A model generated the notes under the pieces. That model was not told the origin of the DNA. It saw only the letters and a list, made by a program, of their open reading frames with translations, and did no database searches. The position numbers and the translations under genes were made by a program. Below, in pieces: positions 23,767 to 36,820 of a stretch of DNA of 64,000 nt; position 1 is the first letter of the stretch, and each line of letters starts with the position of its first letter. Source of the DNA: Geosiphon pyriformis (Eukaryota > Glomeromycota > Glomeromycetes > Archaeosporales > Geosiphonaceae). The DNA lies in assembly GCA_016748015.1 (NCBI GenBank), contig JAAOMT010000512.1, positions 1,312,893 through 1,376,892 on the forward strand, read 5' to 3'.

Positions 23767-25002
23767 TCTCTCTCTTTTCAAACCAAAAAAATAAAAAAGC
23801 CATCTTTTTTTCGTTTACACTTTTTTTCACACTTGCCACTCACACTCACCCACTCACCATTGTGGCTATTATATTAATAAAAAACATAAAAACTTTAATT
23901 TTTTGTGGCTATTACAACGAAAATAATAGTAACTTGATCCTTTAAAGAAAAACCCTCACCCAGAAATATTTATTACTCATCACTATACTCATTTATCCAT
24001 CTACTTTTTGCTGTACAAATTCCCAATTCTTCCAGAAAGGTAAATAAAAAAAACTATACTATTTTCTTTTCTTTTAATTTGTCACGTGTCTCTTTCTCTC
24101 TCCCTCTCTCTGTCTCTTCATTTCTTTTCTTCATTTTTCAAATGTGCATATCTTTTTTTTTTAAAAAAAAAATAAAAAAAAAAGTAAAAAAAAAAATAAA
24201 AAAGTATCACTCCCTTTTTGTTGGTCTTTCATCATAATCATGTACTCTATCTATTATGTATGGTATCCTCTATAATTTTCCGAAACAAAAAACATGTATA
24301 TATATACCCTCGTCTTATTGTGTCTGCTTGTATGTTTGTCTGTCTGTCTTGTTTATGCTACTTTTTGCCGTACATAGAGGAATACGTATATATCATAAAA
24401 AGATATTAAAACTCTTACGAAAATCTACTCAAAATCTTATATTATCGTCTAATGTACCATCACCATTTTGAATCAATCAATAATTATCGATTTCGAGTTT
24501 CATAAGCAATTCGCTATAGTGCGCAACCCATTAAAAAATAAAAAAAATAAAAAAATTCACGCTCACGTTCTCTCTGTTAATTTCTCCACTCAGGACACGT
24601 ATCGAAAAGAAAAATAATTATTCTTACTTCAAAACCCCCCGCATAATTGTTATCTAAGCAGTTAAAATTATAAGGTATGTTTTTTTCTCGGATTATTACT
24701 TTAATTAGAGCGCTTTTATTTTTTCGGCTTCTTCCTTCTATCGTTTTGTTGCTTTTTCTTCGAGTCAACGTGCTCACAAATTTTTAAAAAATTCCCGAAT
24801 AAGCCATCATGTTATATATTCCAAAAATATTTATCAAATTCTTTCTCCTCCTCCTCCTCCTTCTTCTTATCTTCAAAAGGTTTCTTGGTCTACTATTAAT
24901 TTCAATCAAACTGAAAAAGTCTGGGACAACCAACACACAGACCGTCCCAAAGCATTAAAACCTCTTACTTAAAAAGAATTCAAATCTTAAAAGATTTTAT
25001 CA

Positions 25003-27221
25003 ATGACAAATGCTCCAGGTTTCCCACAAATAAGAGAAATTCTTCGAAAATGCAATCTCATGGAATACTATGAAAGGTTGATTGCCGAAGGCTTTGACGA
25101 CTTGCAATCGGTAAATTTTTTCTTCTTCATTCCTAAAGATAGATAAAATTTGACATAAAATTATGTGTTTTTATTGGGGAAAGAACTCAAAAAAAAAGAC
25201 GTGCTTTTTACTGGAACAACAAAAATCATTGTTACTTTTTTGAAAATGAGCTTGGCAAATTTCAAATTAAAATATGGTTAGTTGGTAAAAAAAAAAAGCG
25301 CAGTACTTGGTAAAAGACACCGACTGACCGACCTCCTGCATACCGCAAGAAAAATACCGTCGACCGAAAAAGCAAAAAAGTTTTGGCACTTTATCAATGG
25401 TGTGTAACATCTTTCTTCCCACGCCCGAGTCACCCATAAATTCTCCGGTTGGATTTTCTGGAAAAACATGACAATATATATTTCCTACACGTGACTTTAT
25501 TTACAATGACTAATATGACAAAATTATTCCTCCACAAAATTTCTAGCTGCTTGAAGTGACTGAAACTGATCTTATTGCTATGGACGTTAAACGAGGTCAT
25601 CGAAGGGTAATTATTTGTTTTTCATCACTCTTTTAAATGGTTAATGATTGATTGATCAATTAAACTAATCTCATCACATCACATCACATTTTAATTCTTT
25701 AAAAAACAGCGATTACAACGAGAAATTTCTACGCTCAAAGGAGTACCTGCATCCTTACCCTTGTACATACCTCCAGGTCCTGCATTAGAAGATCAAACCA
25801 ATACAAATTGTAAGTTATTTTGAACGAATTCACGTGATCCGTAGAGAATTGATTTTTTTGTACACAAACATGTGAATACTCACATTTATAATTTCTGAAA
25901 ATCGTAGCAATTCTACCGCAAGTAACTAGCGACCACGTTCATATGAATAACATTCTTCAAAATAACGCAAAAATGCTGTATGCCAACGTCGCTCCGGTCA
26001 ATTTGAATCGTGGATCTCCAATGTTACCACGAGATCATGCAAGTAAAGAGGATGATCCACGGGATAACAGAGATCCACAAAATAATGAAAATACCAAAAG
26101 AAAATATAAACGTCATCCAAAACGTGACAAAAATGCTCCCGTAAAACCATTATCCGCTTATGTCATGTTTGCTCATCGTGTACGAGAAGAGTATCAGGGT
26201 CAAAACATTCCATTTCCAGACATGGCCAAAATCGTGGGTGATCGTTGGAAAACGATTCCTACAGCGGAAAAGGAAGCGATCGAAAGTGAGGCTGCAAAGG
26301 CTAAAGGAAAGTATCGGGCTGAATTGGAAGTTTATAAGACAACTGAACAATGGAAGGTTTGTACTATTATTATTATTATTGTTATTAATTAATGATTAGT
26401 TCGATTCATTGCTCATTGAAATTAAATATCTTTTTTTATCCATTTAATTTTACCAGCAATATCAAGAATACCTTAAAGATTTTAAGGCAAAGTACGAAAC
26501 TTCATTCCGTGGAGATCTCAAACAAAGAAAACGTTCCAAAATAGAACCATCGCCGGAACCAGAGAATAATAGCCATTCGGGTTACTCGAGTGCTCGATCC
26601 ACATCACTTGGATACCAGAGTAGTGGTAGTAGTAATTCCAATGGTTGTAATGGTGGTGATCATAATATGCATCTTCACAATCATCAAGGGGTTTCAGTGA
26701 ATAATGGTCCACATATTCCTCACTCGTATTCTGGATCTAATTACAATGTCCCAAACTTTCATCAGAATTGTTATCTTTTAAATTATCCCAACATGTTCGA
26801 TTATAATCCCAATCAATCGAATGGTGGCATCGAAAATTTAAATATCTCAAAGAATCCACATCATCACAATCAACCTCATAATTTTGGTTCGAGACCAACC
26901 AATAATATGACGTCAAATGGTACCTCATTGGCAGATCTATACGCGAAAGATGACGAACAATCACCTTCCATGTCGCAGAATGGTGGTGGTGGTGGCGGTG
27001 GCCGTCGACCCTTTGATGATTCAGGAGTTTCCACAGATAATTTCTCGGCAACATCCAGCAACAATAATACTCCACCACCTGCATCAGTGGAGAGTGAAGA
27101 AACGAACAACGTACTGAACAATAGTGGTAGTAATGGTGGTCAATCCAAACAATCAACGGAACCGTCACGTGCCGGATCAATTTCTGTTGATCGGGCAATG
27201 GTACCACAACCTGTACACTGA
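25003..27221 (+). CDS. SAM-domain and HMG-box DNA-binding regulator
   Basis: Exons 25003-25110, 25547-25606, 25710-25809, 25908-26356 and 26457-27221 give 493 residues. Residues about 5-65 form a SAM domain (FPQIREILRKCNLMEYYERL, then LLEVTETDLIAMDVKRGHRR). Residues about 165-238 form a sequence-specific type HMG box: NAPVKPLSAYVMFAHRVREE, FPDMAKIVGDRWKTIP, KGKYRAELEVY. A basic KRKYKRHPKRDK stretch just before it could serve as nuclear signal. The C-terminal half is low-complexity, rich in Ser, Asn, His and Gly with GGGGGGG. Such proteins bind and bend DNA in the minor groove; the SAM domain suggests oligomerisation. In fungi HMG-box proteins often regulate mating or development, but nothing here shows a mating-type locus. 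The large upstream region suggests complex regulation (inference). Confidence 0.9.
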
Positions 27222-27955
27222 TAATTATTAATAGTAATAGGAGTAGTAATCGTGATGAAGATGGTGTTGATGGTGGCAATTAATAAGTGATAAGGAAAAA
27301 AATTGAACAAAAAAGAAATACCGATATGCCTTTACGCTGTGTGTGCACATTTTTCTTCGCTTTTTCTCTTTTCCTCTTCATTACTTTTTCTCTTCCAAAA
27401 AGTTTCAAGTGATAAAATTTTCTTACAACCCCTAACAATCAAAATATAATTAGATGAACTGGAGGAAACAACATAAATTTTTTTTATCACGCTCTTCTCT
27501 TATCTTCAGAGTGTTTTATTCTCTTGATTTTTTTAGCACGCAAATTTTTACCCATTTTTGCTTTTCTTTCCATCCTGCCTTATCTCAAGTACGTCAAGAA
27601 ATCATCGTAGTCGTCGCGAATGATTACAAAATTACTGGTGTCGACTACGATTAATCTCTTTGCGAAAACCTTCCCATTCTTACTCTATAGATTTTATATA
27701 CACTTTGATTTTTTGTTTCCATCAATTTCATGATTTTTTTTCCTTTAATTATTGATATAAAAAAATTATATCACACCTTTTTTCTTTCATTGTTTTCCTC
27801 AGTCATCTCATTTCTCCCTTTTAAATATCTAAGTCATTTTTTACGTAATTCTTAAGCTAAAGGTACACACATTCAAAGAGTCACCGTGTGGATATAGCTC
27901 ACAAGGTGTGTGTGCATATCGCATACGATGTTTTAAACCAAGTTTCTTTTTTGTA

Positions 27956-27961
27956 AATAAA
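27956..27961 (+). terminator. Candidate poly(A) signal of the HMG-box gene
   Basis: AATAAA about 735 nt after the stop codon, followed by T-rich sequence. It would imply a long 3' UTR. Only the motif supports this. Confidence 0.35.
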
Positions 27962-28552
27962 CTGTAAATTTTTTAAAATTTTAAGAAAGTGATCTTGGGG
28001 AGTAACGGTAATATATAGGAAATATATATGGAGTGGAGGAGTTATTTTATGCTTGAAAGGGAATAATTTACCCAATTGAAGTGGTTGTTGACTCGTGGAA
28101 TTGAGTGTTCCTAATTTTTGTTTATTGAGAATATGATCGTGAGGAGGGACAATGAGTTGGGTAATATAACATCATAATAACAAAAAAACTAATAAGAGGG
28201 ACTTTTTTGATTGTTAATTCAATATGTTTGTGTTTTGACCAATTGGGATGATTAAAGACAATAATGTTTAGGAGGAGGATCATGATGATGAGGCCACGAG
28301 AGATGAAATATTGAAGAAAATGATGAAAAGGAAATATCTCATAGATATTAAGCATATATTAGAAAGTGTTGGAAGATGAAATATGAGAGGAAGGTTGCGT
28401 ATTAATGCAGAGTTATTTTTGACAAGAAGGAGAAGGAAGAGAAGAAGGAGGAGAAAGAAGGAAAAGAAAGGAAAATCAAATACACTCAAACTTGAATTTG
28501 ACCACAAACACCGCATCTTCGACTACAACTACCCAAGCAGAAAAGCAGTAAA

Positions 28553-28554
<2 letters not shown>

Positions 28555-28623
<69 letters not shown>
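28555..28623 (+). repeat. Poly(T) tract, 69 nt
   Basis: Sixty-nine uninterrupted T residues. On the minus strand this would be a poly(A) tail, but no retroposon body is recognisable on the adjoining left side. Confidence 0.85.
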
Positions 28624-28624
<1 letters not shown>

Positions 28625-30095
28625 ATTTTCCGAATTCCTTTTTGGTATTAAGTTTCATGTTTAATAAAAAAAAATTTTTGTTTAATTAATTGTAGACGGA
28701 AGCATAAGATTTGGAACAAATAGTAAAGAAGAGAAAGAAAGTTTTAACATTTTAATATTTATAATAGCAGGAAAAAAAATATTGAAACCCTTTATGGATC
28801 AAGGTTAACAGGTTTAAAAATTTTTTTTTTGGCATGCAGGTGTTGACTGAAATTAAGGTATACTCAAAAATATCGAGAAAAATTAGATGTACGTTTCACA
28901 GCTTTTTACATAGTGGGAAAATTTTAAAAAAGAGGATAATAATAATAGTTGCATCAATGGATAATTTATTATTTTAAAACCTGATGAAAAAAAAAATTGA
29001 ATAATTTAATTTTGTGCATAGAAAATTCATAATGGAATTTTTCAATCTTAAAAAAACGGTTTTTTTAATATTTGGCCATTGTTAATATCGATATTTTTTA
29101 TAAAGAAAATTAATATATATATACTTTAAACTCTAATATATATCTTTCCATCTCCAAATCTTCGATTAATATAAACTTTTAAGATCTTGGTGTTCAGCCT
29201 GTCAACAAATAATTTCATGCAGTGTTACCCTTATCTAATATTAAGTTGTAATAGTTTCGCCCAAAAACTAAAAGTTTTTCCCAATTATAAAAGGCTTCCC
29301 TCCTGAATTTTACGGCTGGACTTTTTTTAATAATGTATGGTAACAGTGTAGCAATTAAAGGCGAAAAGTTTTAAATTTTTTACAAGTATGCGTAACAATG
29401 TATTTAGACGCCTTGTTTTTTTCATAGCATAAGATGGTGAGTTGGCAAATGTGCAAACCTTTCTTGTTAAAAGGTTAATTTTCTTTTTTGATTATCAAAT
29501 TTGGGAAGGGACGTAAAAGAAAATTATTGAAAATAATACCAATAATGAGAGATGTTGAATTCCCACCCCTCTCGATATCAGATCTTTAAGAAACCCGAGT
29601 CAATAAGAAGTTTGGGGGGGGGGATCTGATCAGTGTTTGTTAAAAAAAAATCATGTATGAAAATATGTTGTTTCTAGTGATCTCTATAGTTATCCGGTGA
29701 TTTCTCGGGGAAATTTTATGAAAGAGATGAGCGTTACCGCCAAACAAAATAAGTTAAAACATGCAAAGTCGATCTATTAAGAAGATATGCACGTGTTTTA
29801 AAGTTGCGCAATATCGAAGATCGAAAAACATTCATTGTGCATTTTCCCATTGTTTTCAACAGTAGGGAAATTCAAATAAGCAAAATATAAAACCTGTTCA
29901 AAATTCTTTTTAATTAAGATCAGGAAAATTATAATAACAATTTAAAAGAGAATCGATAATTTTATCCGTGATAATAGGGAATTTAGAGTTATCAGATTTT
30001 TTTTTTATCCTTTTTTTACAGATTTCCCCATGTGGTTTTTACTTGAAGAAAAAAAAATTTTTAATTCAAGATTTTCTGAACCTTTTGTATATACA

Positions 30096-30097
30096 TG

Positions 30098-30129
<32 letters not shown>

Positions 30130-30165
30130 TGTATGTATGTATGTATGTATGTATGTATGTATGTA
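30096..30165 (+). repeat. (GTAT)n microsatellite
   Basis: About 16 tetranucleotide units in a row, ending in gtacgtgcag. Confidence 0.9.
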
Positions 30166-30564
30166 CGTGCAGTATCATGATGTACATCTTTTTTTAATTT
30201 TATATTTTAATAGTTTATAAGTGATGATGAATAAATTTTTTTTTTTTTTTTCAGAAAAAATAAAAAAATCAAATAACAAAATATAAATCTATTCCTTTTC
30301 TTTATTTCAATACGGGGAAAAAAAAAGAAAGAAGACGGAAAAAAAAAAGAATTACCAAATGATCATTCTGAATCGGTAATAAATATAACAATCTTTGATG
30401 AACGGAATAATTATTTAAATGAATTATTAAAAGATTTCTTACGGAATTTATTTAACTTTAATTCTATGAGAATTTTGTGAAACTTTTTTTTTTTGTTTTA
30501 CTAACTGAAAAATTCAAAAGTTTTTTTTTGTTTAATATCCAATACAAGAAAAAATTCTGGCGTG

Positions 30565-30599
<35 letters not shown>

Positions 30600-31914
30600 G
30601 CTAATTATGTTGTTGATGTTTAGGTAGCGTTATTAACCTCATTTTAACTAAAATGATTTTCATAATTTTAAAAAGTGAAAAGCAACAATAATAATAGTGA
30701 CAATAACAACAACAATAACAATATAATAATAATAATAATAATAATAATAACAGCACTCACAATTAAATCTGGAATTGAGAAAATTCTTGATATTGCAAAA
30801 TTCGGTAAAAATAAAAGCTAACCAAATTCAGAAATACACAAATAAATGTATGACATAATTTCATATCTGTTATGACATCTAATGATCTTTGTATAATTGC
30901 GTAATTTCGCATGCAGGGAAATAGTACGACCATCAAGGAAATTGAAATGTTGATTTTTATTGACGATCAAATGATAAAATAGCGAATATTATCTAATTTT
31001 GCATGTTGTAAAGTCAAACTGAGGGGGAAATTTTAAATTTTTTTTTCATGTTTAATTATGGCGTCATTAATATTGCGCTGACGGTGAAAAAAAAAAAGAA
31101 ACTTTTTTTGTACAATATTCAAAATAAAAAATAATCATTGTGAAAGGTTTCAAATCAAGGTAGGTACCGTTTTGTTTCGCGAAATTCCAGAATTGAGTAA
31201 ATCATATTTTAAAAAAATTTACATATAAAATGTTGGATTTTCTATTTAATATATATCTTTTATCATTTAGTCACCCGGATTTGGGGATTTCCAAAATTTC
31301 AAAATTTGGCCTCTTTAACCCAAATTGAGAATTTGAATAATCAAAAAAAAAAAAAACTTTCATTTAAATCATATATCCTAAAGAAAATTTAAATTTTGGT
31401 TATTTTAAGTAATGTTTTGCAAACATGAAATGAAATTATTCTTATAATCTCTTGGAATCAATCTTATTCATTAAAATCTTTTACTAAATCTCGATAATGA
31501 AAAGCCATAACTATTGATCATTAATAATTGATTTTCAAAAATTTTCATGAAATTTTAAAAAGTATTCTTAAACATAAATATGAAATTTAAAATTTTTTAA
31601 TCCCGCATCTAAATTATAAATGATCCTATTTCATGCCTTTTTTCTTTTTAGATCATTTAGGTTCTTTTTCAAAATTAAGACTGTTAGAACTTTCAATAAA
31701 TAGAGTTTCAAACTTATTTTTCCCATAAATTTTGAAATAAAACATGCAAAAATCTTATTTCAGACCTTTTCAAAATTAAAAAAGTAAATTATTATAGAAT
31801 ATTTTCTGTGTATCTCTTATAAAGAATTATAACCTATCATTATTTTTGTTTATTTATAATCCAAAATGAATGATGTAATTTTCTTTTAATTATTTTATCA
31901 ACAAAATATTTTAA

Positions 31915-31952
<38 letters not shown>

Positions 31953-33048
31953 TGTAACTTAATTTCTTAACAAATGATATAATAAACATTTTATTTTTAT
32001 AATAATATTTTTTAAATCATAGTATATTAATTGATTAATTAATTAATTAATTATTTGGTAAATTTGCATATTAAAAAATATTTTCAAATTTGATTATTAA
32101 TCATTTATTTTATTCTTTTTAACTAATAAATATATTTTCTACTAATGATAATTTCATTTTAAAATAACTTAAAATTATTGATTTTTTTTTAAATAAAGTA
32201 AATAAACAGTCAATAAATTTATGAAAAAAAATTTTAAAAATATTATTTACCCTATTTTATATATAATTATTATTATTATTTAATTAATTGAATAATTAAA
32301 ATTTTAATAGACATATTAAAGATAAAATAAAAATTAATAATGAATTAAGTAATTGTCATGTTAAAGAAAAAAAAAATTTTAACCAGTAAAAAAAGTTGTA
32401 ATTATTTATTTGAGTAATTATGTTCTATATATTCAATAAAAATATTAAATTAATCCATAAAATCTCAATTTATTTCTTATTATAAAGAGTTTGGTATGAA
32501 TAAAACATTTAAACGAATTAATGACTTGCATTTTTGAAAAGAAATCGGTCGACTGCATGAGGAACAATCAAACTTTCCTCTAAAAAAGTACGTCGACGTA
32601 GTTTTTAATAACTAGAAATACCCTTAATATTGTAAAGAAAATATTTTTAAAATATTATCAACTATATTAATCTTTATTTTGAAGATGAATAAAAATTCTG
32701 AAACCCAATCAAATGAAATTAGTTTATTACATAAAACCAAAATAGAAATTCCTTTATCAAAAAAACAAAATTCATTTGATGAAAAATTATAAATTTATTC
32801 CACGCCACTTTTTTTATTATGGCAATTTTTTTTAAATAATCATCTTTTAACAAATATCTATTTTAAACTTTAGAAACATATTAGTTCCTTAATTATAACT
32901 GGATTTATTGGAATTATTTTAATGAGTCATTCGATGACTCTTTCAAAATGGCTGTTTTTTACACTAAAATGTTGACACCTAAATTGGCAATTAACAATAA
33001 CCATTATTCTATGGTGTATATAATCTAAAATAAGATTGAATGTACATA

Positions 33049-34176
33049 CAGTGTGTTGCAAAAAAAATTGGACAAAAATGCACATTACAAAACTTGTTAC
33101 AGTTTAACTAATTTTAGTTAGTTTCTAACGGTTGAATTAGGAAGTGAATGCTAAGATAAGTGACTAAATATAATAAATTTTTTTTACGCGTTTTACTAAT
33201 AATTTTTTTAGAAATTTTCTTGCACAATGCTACCTTCCAAGCAAAAAATACAGCGCCAAACCGTATTATATTTTTGGAATTAAGAGATATAAGACACAAC
33301 TAAAATAAAACAGTGAACAAATATACCACGCTCTAATATCTATAATATTCTTAAAAAACTCGAAAAAACAGGAATGGTGGAGCATGTGGGTGAAAATGGT
33401 CGGCCACGAAAAATTAAAAGGAGATGCATCACGAACATTAGGATAATACCTCCGTCGAGATTTTTCAATATCTTTGAGGACTTTGAAAATAAAATTAGCA
33501 AAAAAAAATGTAGATGTTTCTCCTAGTACTATCCAAAGGCATTTAATTTATCATGAATATAAAAAAGACTTGCCTTTGGCAACTCTAATGCTTACCAATC
33601 TCCACAAGGAAAATCGTGTAAAGTGGGCTCAAGAACATTTCAATGATAATTGGAAAAGAACTGTTTTTTTGGATGAAACAACTTTTTGTCTATTCCTAAA
33701 TACAGTAGAACGTTGGTATAAAGGCTAACGACCAACTCATGCTATATCAAAAGATCGAACAAAAATTATGACGTGGAGTGGTTTTTATGATAAAGAAAAG
33801 GTAAGTTTATTTTGTTTTACCCAAATAATGGATTTTAAGTTCTATGTAAAAATTATTCGTGAAAATTTACCTGAGATAAGAAGAATGTTAGGGAATAAGT
33901 GGCAGTTTCAACAGGACAATAACCCAAAGCACAAGCCATCTAGCCAAAGCCTTTCTTCAAAAGAATATGCCTAAAGTTATGGCTTGGCCATCTAATAGTC
34001 CTGACTTGAATTCCATTGAAAATTGCGAATAAGGGAGAAAGAATATCATACTAAATTTTTTTTAATAAAATCGTGTGCTTTTTAGCTTTCTAATAGTATA
34101 TAATTTATATCTTTTAGTGCATTGGATAAAGCCCAGTGATTATTTTTTTCTGTCCAATTTTTTTTGCAACACACTG
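33049..34176 (+). mobile_element. Tc1/mariner DNA transposon, complete ends, disabled
   Basis: The ends are inverted repeats: cagtgtgttgcaaaaaaaat starts at 33049, and its reverse complement ends at 34176. The match is perfect over 26 nt. Both ends are flanked by TA (33047-33048 and 34177-34178), the target duplication of Tc1/mariner elements. The total length of about 1.13 kb is normal for a minimal element. The inner gene is broken, so mobility would need a transposase supplied elsewhere. The right end directly abuts a TTATTG/TTA microsatellite. Confidence 0.93.
33327..34032 (+). pseudogene. Tc1/mariner transposase, interrupted
   Basis: The paired-type helix-turn-helix region is seen around 33340-33420 (YNILKKLEKTGMVEHVGENG, then RPRKIK), after which the frame shifts. 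A second part (33474-33728) has STIQRHLIYHEYKKDLPLAT and VFLDETTF with the first catalytic Asp. After an in-frame TAA (33726) it continues with TKIMTWSGF and WQFQQDNNPKH with the second Asp. Another frameshift near 33940 leads to HLAKAFLQKNMPKVMAWPSN and SPDLNSIEN, the region of the third acidic residue. The DDE triad is thus recognisable, but at least two frameshifts and one stop prevent a product. Confidence 0.85.
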
Positions 34177-34303
<127 letters not shown>

Positions 34304-34747
34304 ACAGTTATAAAACAAATTAAAGGTGAAAGTTTTCACCTTCAAAAAGCCGAATTTTAATGATAATTGCTAAAATCTCTATCTCTTCTTAATATTATAC
34401 ACTCTATATTTCTTTCCTGAAATTTTACTGAAAACTCAAAGATTGAATTCTTTCGTGTCTATTAAAAAAGTTTATTATTTTGGGTACATGCTGTAAACTG
34501 AAATTATTTATTGATCGATCGATCGCATTCACTTTAAAGCTTCAAATGATATTATGCTTTCACATTTCTCAATTATAGCTTTTCAAACACTTGAAACCTC
34601 GAGATCATATAAAGTTTGGTTAATTTAAAAATCATTATGTTAACATTAGTGATTTGCAAATTTTCGTTTCAATTTAGACATATTTAAATATAGCTTTAAA
34701 AAAAAAGTTTAAATAGACTAAACTATTTAATTTACTTTTTTTTGATT

Positions 34748-35911
34748 CTAAATTTTGCTGTTAAAAACTTTCTCAATCGCTTTTCCAACTGCCTCCAAAT
34801 CTTCTAATAAATCTCTATGGGAATTTTTAGACATAACCGTCTGGTAAGGAATTCCCTCAGGTAATTGGGCATTTTCAAAAGTGACAGTACCATCACCTTT
34901 AACTAGAACTTGATTTTTTAGGAAAATCGAAATCTTTCCATCTTCTGTTTGCTCAACTAGTAATCCGCCATTTGTATCATGGGAATCATTAACCAGAATA
35001 GCTAAAGGCGGATACTTATAATCATCTTTTTTACATTTCAATGTCTCATAGAATCTTTTGCTATCAGCTAAAACTCGCTTAAGGTACGTAATCCTTTCTT
35101 CACGTGTACCTAATTCTAAGCTTCTTTTCGTGTCAGTTTGGATTATATCAGTCCAATCATTTTTCAGCCATGTATCTATATCAAAATAATCTACAATAAC
35201 ATCCTCCCCTGTTTTATGATCCTTGAAGGCTTTAAGATTCCACGGAAGAAATCCAAATTCGGGTCGTAACGCAAAAATTGCCTCAACGTCTTGAAGTCTT
35301 TTGTTAAACAAAATCGGATATCCCATCTTGAGATCTAAAAATATTCTTGGAATTCCATGAAAAGGAGTTCCTGCAAAAATTGCTCCAGCGAAAAGATGTG
35401 GTTGTAAATGAAGACTAGATAGCATGATCAATCCACCATTTGAGTGACAGATCACATACACCGGTTTTCTGCCATTTTTATCATAAATTTTTTGAACAAA
35501 TGCTACAAATGTTTCCACTGATGCTTCATTAGTGCGTCGCCAATCATAGGAAAATGTGTGAAATGTAAAGACGGATTCTTCTTTTTGGTATGATTTTTCT
35601 AAAGTTTTCAAATGCGTTATTAAACTATCATAATATTTGGTCCATAAAATCTTGGTCAGGATTCCATCTGCGATTAAGCGATCTGGCTCATTTTTGATGA
35701 TATCCAGAGGTAAATCGATACTTTCTTTGCTGCACGGTAAAAAAGGAAGTTTGAGATCAAGCCAAACACGCTTTTTTCGCTCTTGATCCCAGAGTGTTGA
35801 AGCACGAAATCCTGGAATAAGGATTACATCAGAATGCAAGTATTCGAATCCTGGGATTTCGGTTGGTTTCATACTAGGTTTTGAATTTTGTGAAGGTTGT
35901 TTTAAAGACAT
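34748..35911 (-). CDS. LCAT/PDAT-like acyltransferase or phospholipase (alpha/beta hydrolase)
   Basis: Single exon, 387 residues. The oxyanion region VILIPGFRASTLWD (29-42), the family hallmark FSYDWRR (120-126) and the nucleophile elbow CHSNGG with Ser157 are followed by IFAGTPFHGIPRI. The C-terminal part has VNDSHDTNGG, a candidate for the catalytic Asp, and SKNSHRDLLED with the likely catalytic His. Members of the lecithin:cholesterol acyltransferase family move or hydrolyse acyl chains of phospholipids. No signal peptide or membrane segment is visible, so the protein may be cytosolic, unlike ER-anchored yeast Lro1. The substrate cannot be told from sequence. The G of the usual GHSMG elbow is replaced by Cys, which is tolerated in some relatives. 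Confidence 0.88.
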   Translation of the reverse strand: MSLKQPSQNSKPSMKPTEIPGFEYLHSDVILIPGFRASTLWDQERKKRVWLDLKLPFLPCSKESIDLPLDIIKNEPDRLIADGILTKILWTKYYDSLITHLKTLEKSYQKEESVFTFHTFSYDWRRTNEASVETFVAFVQKIYDKNGRKPVYVICHSNGGLIMLSSLHLQPHLFAGAIFAGTPFHGIPRIFLDLKMGYPILFNKRLQDVEAIFALRPEFGFLPWNLKAFKDHKTGEDVIVDYFDIDTWLKNDWTDIIQTDTKRSLELGTREERITYLKRVLADSKRFYETLKCKKDDYKYPPLAILVNDSHDTNGGLLVEQTEDGKISIFLKNQVLVKGDGTVTFENAQLPEGIPYQTVMSKNSHRDLLEDLEAVGKAIEKVFNSKI

Positions 35912-36600
35912 GATAAATCAAATTTGATAAAGGTAAGATAGATAAAAGTTTGCAGATTTATATTGTCTACTTGCTTATTAATGACGTTTTGAATAGAATT
36001 GCCGATTACTTACTTGCTTACTAAACTTTTTACTAAATTTATATTTTATGACGTTTTGAATTGAATGATCTCATTATTATATTGGGATTGCCATCAACTT
36101 TTGAGAGCTTGGCAATTCCCCACGAGAAATGAATAGCTCTAAAGGGAACAACGACACGATCCGTGCAAAGGATCGATCGGATAAAATAGATTTTCTTGTT
36201 AGGTTACGTAATTATCAAACCTGAGATGTCAGAATCGAACGGCGGATCTTGTTCTTTATACAATTACTTCTTCTGCTTATATTCTTTTATCCCACATTTT
36301 ACCTATCTCTACTATTTTTTATCTCTATACTGACCGATACTGAAAACTTGTCTTTAATGGTTCTTATCATTGTATCCATTAAAAAGCCTATGATTGAAAA
36401 GTTTTTAAAAGATTATAAAAGTGTATTGATGTTGATAAATAAGTATCAAGTGACAAGTCTAAATTAAGGAATAAGATCAAGAAGATGTAGTCAGTTAATT
36501 TCTCAAAGGTTTGTAAAATAATTCAAAGAATAAGAAAGTTGTTGTTATTCTATTTAAAGCTTTTTTTCCTAAATCCAAGTTTTTGAATATTATATGAAAT
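35912..36600. promoter_or_regulatory. Upstream region of the LCAT-like gene
   Basis: Less AT-rich sequence at 36090-36250 (including cacgatccgtgcaaaggatc) probably contains the promoter on the minus strand. No TATA or CCAAT element is evident, and a short open frame at 36249-36467 is not recognisable. Confidence 0.3.
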
Positions 36601-36777
36601 TATAATTTTAAAATTATAATAATTATTTTCATTTTATTTAATGGTTATTCGGATATTATTAATAAAATTATTTTAGATAAATAATTCAAGCAAGTTTGAT
36701 TTTTCAAATAGAATATAATTATTTTGATTAAAATTATTTTTAAATAAAAATATAATAGTTTAATTTGGTTTACTTGA

Positions 36778-36820
<43 letters not shown>

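Larger units (their letters stand above)
17303..25002. other. Long non-coding block upstream of the SAM-HMG gene
   Basis: About 7.7 kb without a recognisable gene. It is less AT-rich than the deserts and full of short repeats: (AAT)n at 20608-20645, (ATT)n at 20900-20926, GT-rich at 21330-21451, (CCAAN) tracts at 21873-21940, ccattttc repeats near 23740 and CT-rich tracts at 24080-24130 and 24840-24870. The last kilobases probably hold the promoter and a pyrimidine-rich 5' leader of the HMG-box gene. Individually notable elements are listed separately. Confidence 0.5.
27970..33046. other. Non-coding, AT-rich intergenic block
   Basis: About 5 kb without a recognisable gene. It holds a poly(T) tract (28555-28623), a GTAT repeat (30096-30165), (AAT)n tracts near 30569-30597 and 30722-30750, an AT dinucleotide run (31918-31948) and an increasingly AT-rich part from 31.8 to 32.5 kb. 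A small less AT-rich patch lies at 32510-32600. Open frames in it are repeat-derived. Confidence 0.5.

Noticed and set aside
24218-24471. Overlapping frames rich in Cys, Val and Tyr before the HMG gene
   Set aside because: They fall in pyrimidine-rich leader-type sequence with tctg/tatg repeats and have no conserved features.
28383-28658. Frames ending in poly-Phe or containing poly-Lys
   Set aside because: They arise from the 69-nt poly(T) tract and an aggagaa-rich stretch.
30005-30187. Frames with VCMY or HTYI repeats
   Set aside because: Translations of the GTAT tetranucleotide repeat.
36100-36250. Less AT-rich patch with gaatcgaac, considered as a minus-strand tRNA or small RNA gene
   Set aside because: The arms around the putative T-loop do not pair, and no cloverleaf forms. 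It is more likely the LCAT-like promoter region.
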